Source of the DNA: a virus
IMG/VR virus record: IMGVR_UViG_3300035583_000002
Location: 1 to 37,112 of that record
Reading direction: 5' to 3' (one strand)
Length of the DNA: 37,112 nucleotides
Shown: positions 14,532-23,375 of the stretch, in pieces
Layout of the letters: every line of letters starts with the position of its first letter
Numbering within the stretch: position 1 is the stretch's first letter
Program-made: the position numbers and the translations under genes
The notes under the pieces: generated by a model
The model's database searches: none
What the model was told of the DNA's origin: nothing
Seen by the model: only the letters and a program-made list of their open reading frames with translations

Positions 14532-14921
14532 TTAGAATTCGAATGGAGCCTTGATCGGCTCTTCAGCGGGCCGATCACCCTGTTGACGCTTAAGGAGGTC
14601 GAGATAGGACATCCGGCCGGCCGTCTTCTCTCCAAGGATCTCTTTCTGCCGGCTACGCGCGCCGGCCGCTCCAACCTCACCTCGGATCCGATCGTAGAAT
14701 GCAAGTGCGTTTTCCATTCCACTCGCAGGCACGTACACTCGGCCCCTCATCTCTCCGCGGGGCAAAGGAGTGCTGCGCAACGCCTCGGCTGTCTGTTGCT
14801 GTTGGAGCATCTGTACTTGCTCTTCGCCAAGGACTCCAAGCCTCATGAGTTCCTTGAGCGTTTCCGGATCACTCTGAGCAAGAAGCTGGACGAGTTCGGC
14901 CTGATAATCTTGAGACACCAT
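14532..14921 (-). CDS. Small Gln-rich virion-region protein
   Basis: 129 residues. An N-terminal helical domain (QDYQAELVQLLAQSDPETL) with a Gln run (EEQVQMLQQQQT) and a basic, probably flexible C-terminus. Lies within the internal-virion gene cluster. Not recognised beyond composition. Confidence 0.55.
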   Translation of the reverse strand: MVSQDYQAELVQLLAQSDPETLKELMRLGVLGEEQVQMLQQQQTAEALRSTPLPRGEMRGRVYVPASGMENALAFYDRIRGEVGAAGARSRQKEILGEKTAGRMSYLDLLKRQQGDRPAEEPIKAPFEF

Positions 14922-14929
14922 GGTTCACC

Positions 14930-15952
14930 TCAAAACTGGAAGAGCCCAGCTGGATCGAGCGCTTGTGCCGCAGTACTGCGTCTCCCAGCATTGGCGTTGT
15001 ATTCGTCCAACATAGCCTGATAGGACATATTGGCCGCTGCAAGAGATTGCGTTGGGTCTGCCCCAGTTGCGCTTAGGAAACTGGGCGTCTGCATTTGGCC
15101 AACCTGTTGCCCGCTGAGTAGCGCGTTCATCTCGTTCAAGTTCATCCCACGGCGCTGCGCTTCCTCCGCGATCGCTTCCTGTCGGAGTTGGTTCTGGTAC
15201 GCGGACACCGCCTGATCCTGGGAGAGGCCCTGTGCCGCCGCACGGTTCATAAAGTCTGCTTGACTCGTAGTCTCGCCTACCGACTGTTGACGTGACGAGA
15301 GGTCCATCCCGTACTCGCGCGATGCCTCGGCCCCGCCGGCCGCGATTGCGTCTTGTCGAGCCGCAGCGTAAGCGTCTTGCTTGGATTGGTTGAACTTTCC
15401 AACCTCAGCATCAAAGGCCGCGTCACCCTCGCGCAACCCTTGGTTGTAGAGTCGGGTCCTGAGTTCGTTTTCCTGCTCTTCCATTTGTGGATCTAGTCGA
15501 GCAGTAGACCTACCGTAAATGGCTTCTTCGGCTCTGTTCCGGGTCTCCTCTCCAGACGAGAGAGATGGAGCTCCCGAGAAGTCCAAGCCGGTTGCGAGAT
15601 CGCGCGCTTGGATTGACCCGCCAGACTCCGGAAGAGCACCCCAATCCATCCCGGTTCCGAGATCGCCCTGGACTCTCCCCATTAGGCTGCTCGCCAACGT
15701 CGACCTTCCCTGCTGGATTCCCATCTGAGCATCTAGAGCCGCTTGCCGTTCAGGGGAAAGACTGCTCGTTAACGTCCAGTTTCCGTTTTCGTCGCGAGTC
15801 CAATTCTGCGATCCCTCTTGAGAGACGATATTTGGCCTGTTGGCCTGCGTCGTCTCTCGAGCGATCCGCTCGCTGCTTTGCGCTTGCGTGTCGGCCGCGC
15901 TCTGAAAATCAGGCGACGGGATATCGACTTCGTCCGCCTTGAAACACCCCAT
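14930..15952 (-). CDS. Internal virion-type structural protein
   Basis: 340 residues beginning MGCFKADEVDIPSP. It contains NWTRDENGNWTLTSSLSPERQAALD-type text and long Gln/Ala helices (SRQQSVGETTSQADFMNRAA). I associate this pattern with podovirus proteins coded next to tail nozzles. The C-terminus (ALDPAGLFQF) is hydrophobic. Probably packaged in the virion; exact place unknown. Confidence 0.6.
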   Translation of the reverse strand: MGCFKADEVDIPSPDFQSAADTQAQSSERIARETTQANRPNIVSQEGSQNWTRDENGNWTLTSSLSPERQAALDAQMGIQQGRSTLASSLMGRVQGDLGTGMDWGALPESGGSIQARDLATGLDFSGAPSLSSGEETRNRAEEAIYGRSTARLDPQMEEQENELRTRLYNQGLREGDAAFDAEVGKFNQSKQDAYAAARQDAIAAGGAEASREYGMDLSSRQQSVGETTSQADFMNRAAAQGLSQDQAVSAYQNQLRQEAIAEEAQRRGMNLNEMNALLSGQQVGQMQTPSFLSATGADPTQSLAAANMSYQAMLDEYNANAGRRSTAAQALDPAGLFQF

Positions 15953-15953
15953 G

Positions 15954-16217
15954 TCAATACCCTCCCTGCCTTTGGCTTCGAAGGGCTTCGATCATGGCGA
16001 GTTGCCGCGGATCCATTCCGGCCGAAGACCCTCCGGTCATTCCGGCGGCCATCGGCTCTGGCATCTGTTTTCCGCCCTGGGCAGGCATCACGGTAGGCGC
16101 TGCTTGCGGTTGCGGCGCCGTAACTGGAGCCTGGGGTCGGACCTGTTGCTGATCCTTGTTCTGCCCCTGCATTCCCTTGATGCCTTTGATTAGGTCCAAA
16201 ATCATCATAAAATCCAC
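15954..16217 (-). CDS. Small Pro/Gln-rich protein
   Basis: 87 residues from GTG 16217, six bases after aaaggcgg. ATG 16208 or 16205 is also possible. Short N-terminal helix (MILDLIKGIKGMQG), a Pro/Gln/Ala linker, and a final helix (LAMIEALRSQRQ). Probably a small structural or assembly component; no family recognised. Confidence 0.55.
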   Translation of the reverse strand: MDFMMILDLIKGIKGMQGQNKDQQQVRPQAPVTAPQPQAAPTVMPAQGGKQMPEPMAAGMTGGSSAGMDPRQLAMIEALRSQRQGGY

Positions 16218-16218
16218 G

Positions 16219-16647
16219 TTAGGCCGCCTTTCTGTTAGCCCTGAACCATGTGCAATCGTCTCGGTGAAGGACTGCATACACGAGATCGTCACCCTTCGCG
16301 CAGCCGTCTTTCAGACGGTGAATCTCCTTGAACCCAATCCGGATTCCCCACTCCAGCACCTTGCTACGGCTCGCAGGGGCCAACGCAATTATGTACTCGC
16401 GCTGTGCAATCTCGAATGCAAACCGGAATGCAGGAGGGGCCAGCAATCGAATCGACATAGGCTTCTCGATCGCCAGGTGCATCTCGACGCTATTGGGCAT
16501 CCAGTTGTCAAACCCGATCATCCCGACAATCTGGCCATCCTTGTCGACCGCTTCGAAGGCCTTAAGGTGAATCGTTGGGGCGTAATGAACGCGCTCAACC
16601 AGCCACCCAAGGTGATTCGGGGGGGCTCCGTGGACGGTGTAGCTCAC
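16219..16647 (-). CDS. GNAT-like acetyltransferase
   Basis: 142 residues from GTG 16647, GTGA-coupled to the nozzle gene. The order of segments fits a GNAT fold: GQIVGMIGFDNW (beta strands), SVEMHLAIEKP, a long helix (PPAFRFAFEIAQREYIIAL), then KVLEWGIRIGFKEIHRL, the usual final strand-helix. The acetyl-CoA loop (R/Q-x2-G-x-G/A) is not clearly preserved, so activity is uncertain. Similar GNAT-like genes occur among podovirus tail genes. Substrate unknown. Confidence 0.68.
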   Translation of the reverse strand: MSYTVHGAPPNHLGWLVERVHYAPTIHLKAFEAVDKDGQIVGMIGFDNWMPNSVEMHLAIEKPMSIRLLAPPAFRFAFEIAQREYIIALAPASRSKVLEWGIRIGFKEIHRLKDGCAKGDDLVYAVLHRDDCTWFRANRKAA

Positions 16648-18272
16648 AGTAATCCCCCCTCATCCCAGGCCAAATCGAATCCAATCAGGATCGTCTCGGC
16701 ATGCGATGATCCTTCGAGTGCGACCGACATGTGACTCCCTATCCCGGTCGCCCCAAACACGTTCGAAGTTGTTCGAAGCCCTTCGCCCCAAACCGCCACA
16801 TCCCAGAGCGAAACGTCCCAGAGCGCTACCGTCGTAGCGGAAGCGGCCGGCAAGGCTGTCGAGATGGTCGATTCGTCAAAGTCGTACCGGGCCGCCGCGA
16901 AAAGGCGCGGGTTTGCACCGTCGACCCGGAAGATTGGCCGAATCATCTGGATCCTCTTCAGGTTCACGTTCCCAAACGCCCCAAAGGCCGGAAGAAGATT
17001 CCACTCAACGTCGTATGCTGAGGCGATCGATCCATCTCTCGCCACGTTGTCATAGTGGCCGTCGTTGATGCAGATCCGTCCATCTGCCGTACCGAAATAG
17101 AGCTTTCCCTTCCAGCTTTCCGAGCACGCAACCGGAAGCCCGCTGTAAAGGCTCCACCCTTTTGCGGTCGACGAAAGCGACATGGCAAACTGCTGGGCTG
17201 ACTGGCCCGTCCATGCAGGGGTCGGGATAATGAGGGTCGAATCCTCTGGGTGAATTCGGATCTCCCAACCTCTCAGATGCTTCCGCTCGATCATCGCGTC
17301 TGTGAAGAGCGGCGCAAGCTTGCGAGTCGCATAGGTATCCGGGCTCGCGAGTTGGCCGCCTGAAAGAAGCTTCGACAGAGGGATTACTCCAAGAGAAGAA
17401 AGGAGCAGGATGTCACCGCCGAAATCGGTACAGATTCGGCGCCCGGCCGGTACCGCTCCTACGAACCACATTCCTTTCTGAGCGAAGGCGTTCGCGTCTG
17501 AAGGGTCGGTTCCCTGGTAAACAGCAACATCACCGCCGCGACTCACGGCAACCAGCAAATCATCGACCCCTGAACCGCCGTCGATCGTCCAGTTCCAGAG
17601 TCCTACAAGTGGACCGCCGTAGCGGAACTTGTTTCCGAAGTCGAACTTGGTCACGGTTCCTGTGATTTGACCAACCGGCAAATACCACATATTGGCAGTG
17701 TTTTTTTCAACGAACAGAAGCCGGCTCTTCCAGGCTACGACAAAAGCAAGATTGCGCGGATCGACACCGTTAATTTCGCCCGCGCCTGCTCCGGCAGGGA
17801 CAAGGGTCCAAGTGTCGGTGTCCTCTTCGTAAAGAACGTAACCATTAGTCTCATCACAATAGCAGTAGTAATGCCCCGCCGTCGTGACAAAGCTGGTCCC
17901 GATCCCGTATCCCGAGTTTCCATCTGCAACCGGGAATGAGTAGTCAAGATCTGGGGCATCGCTCGAGGTCGTCACATCCCAGATCCCGGAACTCGTTCCA
18001 GCGAACAACTTGTCATTCGTGCCGTCGTCTGCCGATCCAGCAAACGACAGAATGGACCTGGCTTCCTCGGCCGGGGTTCCAAGTCCCGTGCACCAGTCCC
18101 GAAACCCGTACCTGGCACGCAGTCCGTACTTGGAACCGATCATGTTGACGAGCGCCAAGCAATCAGAGGCCGACATTGCAGACGCTGGATCGGCTCGATT
18201 GATCCCGCCTACTGGTGCAGGAAGGTGCGCCGTTCGGTGAAGAGTCGGCCGAGGTCTGGAACGAAGAACCAT
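16644..18272 (-). CDS. Tail nozzle / beta-propeller structural protein
   Basis: 542 residues. After a basic N-terminus and a GGINRADPASAMSASDCLALVN motif it is almost entirely beta with repeated short Gly-turn strands (FAGTSSGIWDV, AVSRGGDVAVYQG, LYFGTADGRICIND). This is as expected for a propeller-type tail nozzle (functional equivalent of T7 gp12 or P22 gp10). It lies directly after the adaptor gene, the standard order. It would close the tail channel and hold packaged DNA. Confidence 0.72.
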   Translation of the reverse strand: MVLRSRPRPTLHRTAHLPAPVGGINRADPASAMSASDCLALVNMIGSKYGLRARYGFRDWCTGLGTPAEEARSILSFAGSADDGTNDKLFAGTSSGIWDVTTSSDAPDLDYSFPVADGNSGYGIGTSFVTTAGHYYCYCDETNGYVLYEEDTDTWTLVPAGAGAGEINGVDPRNLAFVVAWKSRLLFVEKNTANMWYLPVGQITGTVTKFDFGNKFRYGGPLVGLWNWTIDGGSGVDDLLVAVSRGGDVAVYQGTDPSDANAFAQKGMWFVGAVPAGRRICTDFGGDILLLSSLGVIPLSKLLSGGQLASPDTYATRKLAPLFTDAMIERKHLRGWEIRIHPEDSTLIIPTPAWTGQSAQQFAMSLSSTAKGWSLYSGLPVACSESWKGKLYFGTADGRICINDGHYDNVARDGSIASAYDVEWNLLPAFGAFGNVNLKRIQMIRPIFRVDGANPRLFAAARYDFDESTISTALPAASATTVALWDVSLWDVAVWGEGLRTTSNVFGATGIGSHMSVALEGSSHAETILIGFDLAWDEGGLL

Positions 18273-18273
18273 T

Positions 18274-19002
18274 TCAGGTTCCGTACCCGGTGTCTGGAAC
18301 GTTTGACATATCCAAAAATCGGGGCCCCATTGGTCCGCGTGTCAGAGACAGGACAGGTGCCGGAGAGTCATTCCCCGCAACCGAACTCCACGCCTGCTGG
18401 AAATCCTCGAGTGCCGCGGTCGTATCAAACCCTTTGGCCTTCGCCCAGGCAAGCTCAAGGGCCGACACCATCAGTATAGGGTCAAACAGGATCGTGTCAG
18501 TCGAAGCATCTGGGATGTCTTCCGTCGCGCTAGTCTCTCCGGACGGCATTACCCAGAGGCGAGACAAGTATTCGAAGGCGATCGTTAAAACGGTTGCGCC
18601 GGGAGTGGGGTACAGATGGATCTTGTCACCCCAGAATCGAACGAATACCTGAATGGTTGTACCGAAGTCGGTTGCGGCCAGGTATTGCCATTGCTCAGAC
18701 GAAAGAGGACCGCCCAGGGGCATCTCTCCTGTGCGGTCCCAGCCTGTCTGATCGATCATTTTGGCAAAGCTCGCCGGCAGGTCGTAACTTACCGTGCCGT
18801 TGACCGTTGTGAATGTGTGCTCCTTTACCATTGACGTCCAGTCGCGAGCCAGCGCGAGCTTTCGGCCAACGTTCTTTAGGAGCTTGCAGAGCAAGATGAA
18901 GTTTGGATCGGATGAAGCAAACGGATCCGTCACGGCGGAGAGACCGACCTCAACCGCCACGTCATTGATGATCGTTCCTGCCGTGTCGAATCTCGCCGCC
19001 AT
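18274..19002 (-). CDS. Head-tail adaptor protein
   Basis: 242 residues. Starts with a helix containing FDTAGTIINDVAVEVGL, then LLKNVGRKLALARDWTSM, then a beta section (EHTFTTVNGTVSYDLP, IQVFVRFWGDKIHLYPTP) and a C-terminal helical region. This layout is shared by podovirus adaptors (T7 gp11 / P22 gp4 type) that form a ring between portal and nozzle. The nozzle gene follows after one base. Confidence 0.72.
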   Translation of the reverse strand: MAARFDTAGTIINDVAVEVGLSAVTDPFASSDPNFILLCKLLKNVGRKLALARDWTSMVKEHTFTTVNGTVSYDLPASFAKMIDQTGWDRTGEMPLGGPLSSEQWQYLAATDFGTTIQVFVRFWGDKIHLYPTPGATVLTIAFEYLSRLWVMPSGETSATEDIPDASTDTILFDPILMVSALELAWAKAKGFDTTAALEDFQQAWSSVAGNDSPAPVLSLTRGPMGPRFLDMSNVPDTGYGT

Positions 19003-19005
19003 GGT

Positions 19006-19614
19006 TTATCCTCGCTTCCCGATCGGCATGTGCTTCTGGATCTCCTTGATCTGCTCGTTTTGCTCCTTCAGTGCGCGCTTAAGCACTTCGATCTCTCCAT
19101 CCTTCTGCTCCATCGCGACGCGCATCTGTTCGATCCCGGCCGTTCCCTTTGATGCCTCGATGTACGCCTGAGCCTTCTGGCGAAGTCCAAGGAACCCCGG
19201 TCCGAGCCCCTGGAGATGGACATCGGAAACGCCGGCCAATTGCTCGACGGTATAGACCTCAAACCGATGGAGCTCCTCAGCGCGCGACCTTGTGATACCT
19301 GTCCACTCACGGAGAGGCAGGCCTATCGCTCCGTGGTTATCGTCCTGCCCGGCCTTCCATTTCTCGTACCGACTCCGAAACCGATCCCTGTAGAGCGCCG
19401 CCGGGGCACGGATCGTGTCTCGGTCGCCGGGAATTCGAATCTCGACGAACTCCTGATCTTCGAATGTGGGTCGATTGTTCTTGAGTGAGAGTTCCTTGTT
19501 TTCGACGGCTTCGATGTAAAACTTCACTCCAAGTTTCTCATCACCTGCATTCGTATTTCCTGTGTAGATCTGCTCTGCCATCTTCACTTCGTCTTCGGTT
19601 GCTATTTGGAGCAC
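19006..19614 (-). CDS. Conserved structural-region protein with C-terminal coiled coil
   Basis: 202 residues from GTG 19614 with aaggag seven bases upstream; ATG 19581 (MAEQIYTGNTNAG) is a second choice. The N-terminal ~85 residues are beta and include FEDQEFVEIRIPGDRD. The middle has a helix-hairpin-helix-like segment (EVYTVEQLAGVSDVHLQGLG). The last 45 residues are a coiled coil (MEQKDGEIEVLKRALKEQNE). I recall this layout as conserved in phages with this capsid gene order. Function unknown; it follows a terminator. Confidence 0.65.
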   Translation of the reverse strand: MLQIATEDEVKMAEQIYTGNTNAGDEKLGVKFYIEAVENKELSLKNNRPTFEDQEFVEIRIPGDRDTIRAPAALYRDRFRSRYEKWKAGQDDNHGAIGLPLREWTGITRSRAEELHRFEVYTVEQLAGVSDVHLQGLGPGFLGLRQKAQAYIEASKGTAGIEQMRVAMEQKDGEIEVLKRALKEQNEQIKEIQKHMPIGKRG

Positions 19615-19635
19615 GGGTCATCTCCTTGCTGCTGT

Positions 19636-19667
19636 AAAAAGGCCCGCCCCCACAATGAGGGCGGGCC
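19636..19667 (-). terminator. Intrinsic terminator after the capsid/decoration genes
   Basis: Read on the minus strand: GGCCCGCCC, nine-base loop, GGGCGGGCC, then TTTTT. A nine-bp GC-only stem followed at once by a T run is a classic Rho-independent terminator. It sits between the decoration gene and the 202-aa gene. Confidence 0.88.
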
Positions 19668-19673
19668 CTGAAG

Positions 19674-20171
19674 CTATGGAGCGGTGTCAACTACTCCAAT
19701 CCACGGGTAATTCAGTTCCAGTTCACAGAAACCGGCCGCATCTTCAGACGCGGTCTTACAGCCCTGGATCTGTGCCGAAACCACACCGGTATCGTCGACT
19801 GATCCAGCCGTCGCAGTCGCGAACACCTGAGCATTGTCGGCAACATCGCCGCTCACTGCTGCGGCGCACCGGCCCTTCACCTGATACCAGCCATACTCCC
19901 CGGCTACGGTTGCTGCCATCGCAACACCGATTGTTCCGATAAGGGTATCGGCAACGTCGGTGTCAAGAAGCGCCGTCGTGAAGTCATCCTCCTTGATCTG
20001 GACGACTGATCCGGCGACCGTGTTCGCCACGCCCTTTGCGTAGATGAACTCGCCTTCACCGTAGGTTGGATCTCCCATGATAGCCCGGTACCCAAGAGGT
20101 GCGGCCTGGGTTGTGGAATGATCCGTTACAATCGGGAGTCCGATTCGAGAACCTGAATGCTTGAACGCCAT
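19674..20171 (-). CDS. Capsid decoration / head-stabilising protein
   Basis: 165 residues, with aaaggagg before ATG 20171. Beta-rich, with an SGSRIGLPIVTDHSTT start and a domain built from short Val/Ala/Gly strands (GEFIYAKGVANTVAGSVV, YGWYQVKGRCAAAV). This type (DUF2190-like) is common directly after the major capsid gene. Probably binds the outside of the head. Placed right after the capsid gene and right before a strong terminator. Confidence 0.7.
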   Translation of the reverse strand: MAFKHSGSRIGLPIVTDHSTTQAAPLGYRAIMGDPTYGEGEFIYAKGVANTVAGSVVQIKEDDFTTALLDTDVADTLIGTIGVAMAATVAGEYGWYQVKGRCAAAVSGDVADNAQVFATATAGSVDDTGVVSAQIQGCKTASEDAAGFCELELNYPWIGVVDTAP

Positions 20172-20202
20172 TTGGTTAGTTCCTCCTTTCTTTTACTGCG
20201 CG

Positions 20203-21171
20203 TTAATCGGAATCCACGAGCCGGCCATGGTAACGCGAGCCGGACATGGTGAGGTTGCCAGCCCAGGCGAGGAGCTGTACTTCCGCATCCTGGTTGGTGG
20301 CGAAACGCCGATTCGGGGACAGTGGAACCATGTTTCGGCGAGCGGCCGGGCGCCAGTGGATGTAGTCGGTGTTCAGGAAGAACATCGTCTTCGTGGTGCA
20401 CGACCCACCAATCCCGCCGTCAAGTACAACATCTCCACCCTTGTACTTGTACGACTGGAATCCGGCATCGGCCATCTTGGGATCGGTGATCCGCTGCAAC
20501 GGTTGCAATGCAGCTTCGTACAACGCCCACATGTTCGCGTCGCAAGGGTATAGATCGGGCTTGATTGTCCCAGAGACAAGCTGGGCCCAAAGCAGATCCA
20601 TCCCGGCAACAAGCGTCGCCGAGGTATAGCCGGCCGCCTGATAGATTGGACGCCAGAAGGTATAGACGTTCCGGTCAATACCGCCGTAGGTGTTGGTCAC
20701 GGTGATCGGAATGGCTGCACCCAGTCCGGTGACTTGCTTCCCTCCTGATCCGGTACCATCGGAGTAGAGACCCACCGAGAGGTTGTTCAGCATGGTCTTC
20801 TCGGCTACGTCGATTCGGGCCTCAAGGAGATCGATCAGCGCCTCCTTACCGGTGTTCTGGATGTCAGTCTCGAGACCGCTGGCAACAACCGCAACCGCGC
20901 ACTGCTTCCACGCGAACTCAGCCGCGCTGATCACGTCGGAGGGAGAGACCTGCAAGGTCTCATACCCCGAGTACCACATGAAGTTTCCGTTTTCAGCGAA
21001 GGAAACGGTTTGGACGATCTTGGAACCTCCTGAAACCGTCTGGATCTTGCCCTTCGCCTTGAGGCGATTGAGCAAGGCCGTATTGCTCGACATGTTATCG
21101 GCGATCGTCTTCGAGCGGTGCTCGAGGGTGGTCGCGATGATGTCGGTGTAACTCGCGTTTGCAAAAGCCAT
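20203..21171 (-). CDS. Major capsid protein
   Basis: 322 residues from ATG 21171 (ggag five bases upstream). HK97-fold-like features: N-terminal helix (YTDIIATTLEHRSKTIADN), LLNRLKAKGKIQTVSGG, an SFAENGNFMWYSGYE loop, a long spine-like helix (KEALIDLLEARIDVAEKTMLNNLSV) and a beta C-terminus ending LTMSGSRYHGRLVDS. Lies between scaffold and decoration genes, the usual head-gene order. Confidence 0.85.
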   Translation of the reverse strand: MAFANASYTDIIATTLEHRSKTIADNMSSNTALLNRLKAKGKIQTVSGGSKIVQTVSFAENGNFMWYSGYETLQVSPSDVISAAEFAWKQCAVAVVASGLETDIQNTGKEALIDLLEARIDVAEKTMLNNLSVGLYSDGTGSGGKQVTGLGAAIPITVTNTYGGIDRNVYTFWRPIYQAAGYTSATLVAGMDLLWAQLVSGTIKPDLYPCDANMWALYEAALQPLQRITDPKMADAGFQSYKYKGGDVVLDGGIGGSCTTKTMFFLNTDYIHWRPAARRNMVPLSPNRRFATNQDAEVQLLAWAGNLTMSGSRYHGRLVDSD

Positions 21172-21277
21172 ATTCACTCCATGAGAACCTTGCGCGACTA
21201 TCTGCGCGTGGACGGCCCAACGCCGTTCGCTCACGCCCCGCCGCACGAGGGGGCCTATGGAGTGAGTGGGCTCTACC

Positions 21278-21289
21278 TGAGAGCTCTCA
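21278..21289. other. Perfect 12-bp palindrome in the scaffold-capsid spacer
   Basis: TGAGAGCTCTCA in the 134-base gap (21172-21305) between scaffold stop and capsid start. No gene is seen in this gap. The palindrome may be a processing or regulatory site, or chance. Confidence 0.3.
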
Positions 21290-21305
21290 CTTGAATCGAT
21301 GCAAA

Positions 21306-22421
21306 CTACCTCGAAGACGCCTCGTCAAAGGCCTCTTCGATTACTCCGCGGAGGTTTTTCGACTGGGTCCCGTTGCTTTGGACTGTCGGAGAAGACCTCA
21401 CGCTTGATGCTGCGTTGCGTGCCCGCTGCGTGGCTCCTTGTGAAGTCGCTGCGGACTGAGCTGCTTTCCTCTGCTCAATGATCTTTGCTATGTCGTCATT
21501 CAGCATGCAGGCCTTACTATATGCCTGCTCGTTTGTCAGGACAATTCCCCGCTTTCCGGCGGACTCCATCAGGTCCGCCATGTCTAGGCGCACATCGTCA
21601 AGGAATTCGTGTGTTTCCGCGAATTCCGAGAGGCTTTGGCTTGCTTCTGTGACAAGCGATTGATTCCTTCGCTCTTCGGCCTGGGTGATCTTCTCGAATA
21701 GGGCATCTACACGAGGATCGCGAAGTTCCCCCTGGTTTCCTCGCGCACTCTGCGGCATTGGCTGTCCGTCTAACGCCGCAGCAAGCAAGTTGATGTCGAT
21801 GTTGTGCTCACGAATCAGGGACGCGATCCCTTGAGCCTTTTGAGCAGGGGGCGCGGTTCTGAGCATCACAGCCGTTCTGCACATATTCTCGACGGTCTTG
21901 AGCGGATCGGATCCGGCCGCGCGGATGAAGGCCTCGTAAGGCCCAACGACCTCGCGAAATTGCTGATACCCTTTGCGCGCCTCGGCCGACTCTCTGAGTG
22001 CATGCTCAGATTCACGCTCTCGGCGGATTGCCTCCTGTTGTACCTCTGGAGGAAGGGACGCCCACTTTTCCCGCGCGGCCGGCTTCCAACTCTGCGGAGC
22101 CTTCAGCGCCTGAACTGGAACCGACTCAACGGGCGCAGCGGCCCCAGGGCCGGACCCTGGCGACTCGGGGGCCGCTGCATCCCGGCCCACCGAGGATTTC
22201 GGTTTCATCGCCCCGTTGGGCTCCTCCGGATCCGTGGTGGGTTTCTTTGCGAACTTTCCATCTTCAGCTCGAGTTCGAGCCGGAGTGGGTTCGGCTTCCC
22301 GTGGGGAAACCGCCGAGGTCGGTTGGCTAACCGTCACCGGTTCGGGTGCAGGTGTAGAACTCGCCTCGAAGGCGCTTTCTATATCGTCTCTGAGACTGGT
22401 TTCTTCAGTTTCGTTTTCCAT
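21306..22421 (-). CDS. Scaffolding protein
   Basis: 371 residues from ATG 22421 (MENETEETSLRDD). Acidic and highly charged, with a disordered Pro/Ser/Ala-rich first third (about 20-105). Long helices follow (LPPEVQQEAIRRERESEHAL, ITQAEERRNQSLVTEASQSL) and then a basic tail (SSVRSSPTVQSNG...). It lies immediately before the capsid gene. Composition and position are typical of a podovirus scaffold, which guides head assembly and is absent from the mature head. Confidence 0.8.
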   Translation of the reverse strand: MENETEETSLRDDIESAFEASSTPAPEPVTVSQPTSAVSPREAEPTPARTRAEDGKFAKKPTTDPEEPNGAMKPKSSVGRDAAAPESPGSGPGAAAPVESVPVQALKAPQSWKPAAREKWASLPPEVQQEAIRRERESEHALRESAEARKGYQQFREVVGPYEAFIRAAGSDPLKTVENMCRTAVMLRTAPPAQKAQGIASLIREHNIDINLLAAALDGQPMPQSARGNQGELRDPRVDALFEKITQAEERRNQSLVTEASQSLSEFAETHEFLDDVRLDMADLMESAGKRGIVLTNEQAYSKACMLNDDIAKIIEQRKAAQSAATSQGATQRARNAASSVRSSPTVQSNGTQSKNLRGVIEEAFDEASSR

Positions 22422-22422
22422 G

Positions 22423-23190
22423 TCAGGGCCTCCAAATAAATCCCGCCTGAAAAGCAACGGAACCAGGGCCGGCGGAAAAAGCGCCGATTCCAAACAGGTG
22501 ATCGCCGAACACGGGTGGCGTAGCCACGACGGCGGAACCAAGCGGCCCACTCGTCCCGTACCCGGCCATGAGCCCGGCGCCCCACCCAGGCGAGCTCTCG
22601 AGCGGAACTGGCTCGCCCTTGGCCTCGGTGATCTCGGTCCGGAAACTCCCGCCGAAGAGTCGCAGGCGTGGCGCGGGCGAGACGCGGAATGCTTCTGCAG
22701 CGCCTACGAGTACGCGGTTGCCGGCCTCGGTCTCGAGTACCGCCTCGGTGACGGCCACCTCGCCCTGATCTCCAGGTCGAAGAAGGCACGGCCGCTCGGC
22801 CGGAGCGCCATCGGGTTTCTTCGGTGGATCCGGATTTTCCGGAGTCTCGACCGGAACCGGCCCAGTGCTGGCCCGCACGACGATCACGGTCCGCGCCTTG
22901 AGCGCTTCCTCGGCCCGCGCGAGCGCTTCGGCGAAGCTGGCTGATCCTTTTTTTGCCTGCTCGAGCTCGAGCTGGAGCGCCGCCTGCTCTGCGCCCTCGA
23001 TGAGCTCGAGGCCAGCGGCTCTGATCTCGGCCTGCTCTTGCACTCTGATCAGCTCCGCCTTTGCCTCGCGCTCTCCATTGCAGGCGCGGGCAAGTAGCGC
23101 GAGGGCGAAGAGCACGGCCACGATCAGCGCCACGTACCAAAACGCTTTCGCGCCGGCCGCCACCGCCTGAAGTCTCTCTGCGAGGGTCAT
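22423..23190 (-). CDS. Membrane-anchored coiled-coil protein, spanin-like
   Basis: 255 residues. One N-terminal membrane span (about 18-36, WYVALIVAVLFALALLARA) ending in Cys37. Then a coiled coil (EAKAELIRVQEQAEI... to about 100), a Pro-rich linker and a Gly-rich C-terminal half with alternating hydrophobics (LFGIGAFSAGPGSVAFQAGFIW). The first 100 residues look like an inner-membrane spanin (Rz type) and the gene is next to lysis genes. The long beta-like C-terminus is unusual and could reach the outer membrane. No separate Rz1-like lipoprotein is seen nearby. Confidence 0.55.
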   Translation of the reverse strand: MTLAERLQAVAAGAKAFWYVALIVAVLFALALLARACNGEREAKAELIRVQEQAEIRAAGLELIEGAEQAALQLELEQAKKGSASFAEALARAEEALKARTVIVVRASTGPVPVETPENPDPPKKPDGAPAERPCLLRPGDQGEVAVTEAVLETEAGNRVLVGAAEAFRVSPAPRLRLFGGSFRTEITEAKGEPVPLESSPGWGAGLMAGYGTSGPLGSAVVATPPVFGDHLFGIGAFSAGPGSVAFQAGFIWRP

Positions 23191-23375
23191 GACGCTGCTC
23201 CGTTTCCCGCGGCTGCAATCGCCGCGTGTTCGCTCTCCAGGGCGCGCTCAATCAGCCGCATGGCGAGCGTGAGGCCCGGCTGATCGACCACTCCGCAAAC
23301 GAGCCGAAGGGCACTGTGCGAGAACTCTAGGAGCAACACCGCCTCCTGATGCGCGAGGAGCTCGGCCTCGTTCAC
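23187..23375 (-). CDS. Small hypothetical protein in lysis cluster
   Basis: 62 residues from GTG 23375 (GTGA overlap), ending in an ATGA overlap with the spanin-like gene. Helical (EAELLAHQEAVLLLEFSH and LAMRLIERALESEHAAIAAA). No membrane span or signal. Not recognised. Confidence 0.55.
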   Translation of the reverse strand: MNEAELLAHQEAVLLLEFSHSALRLVCGVVDQPGLTLAMRLIERALESEHAAIAAAGNGAAS

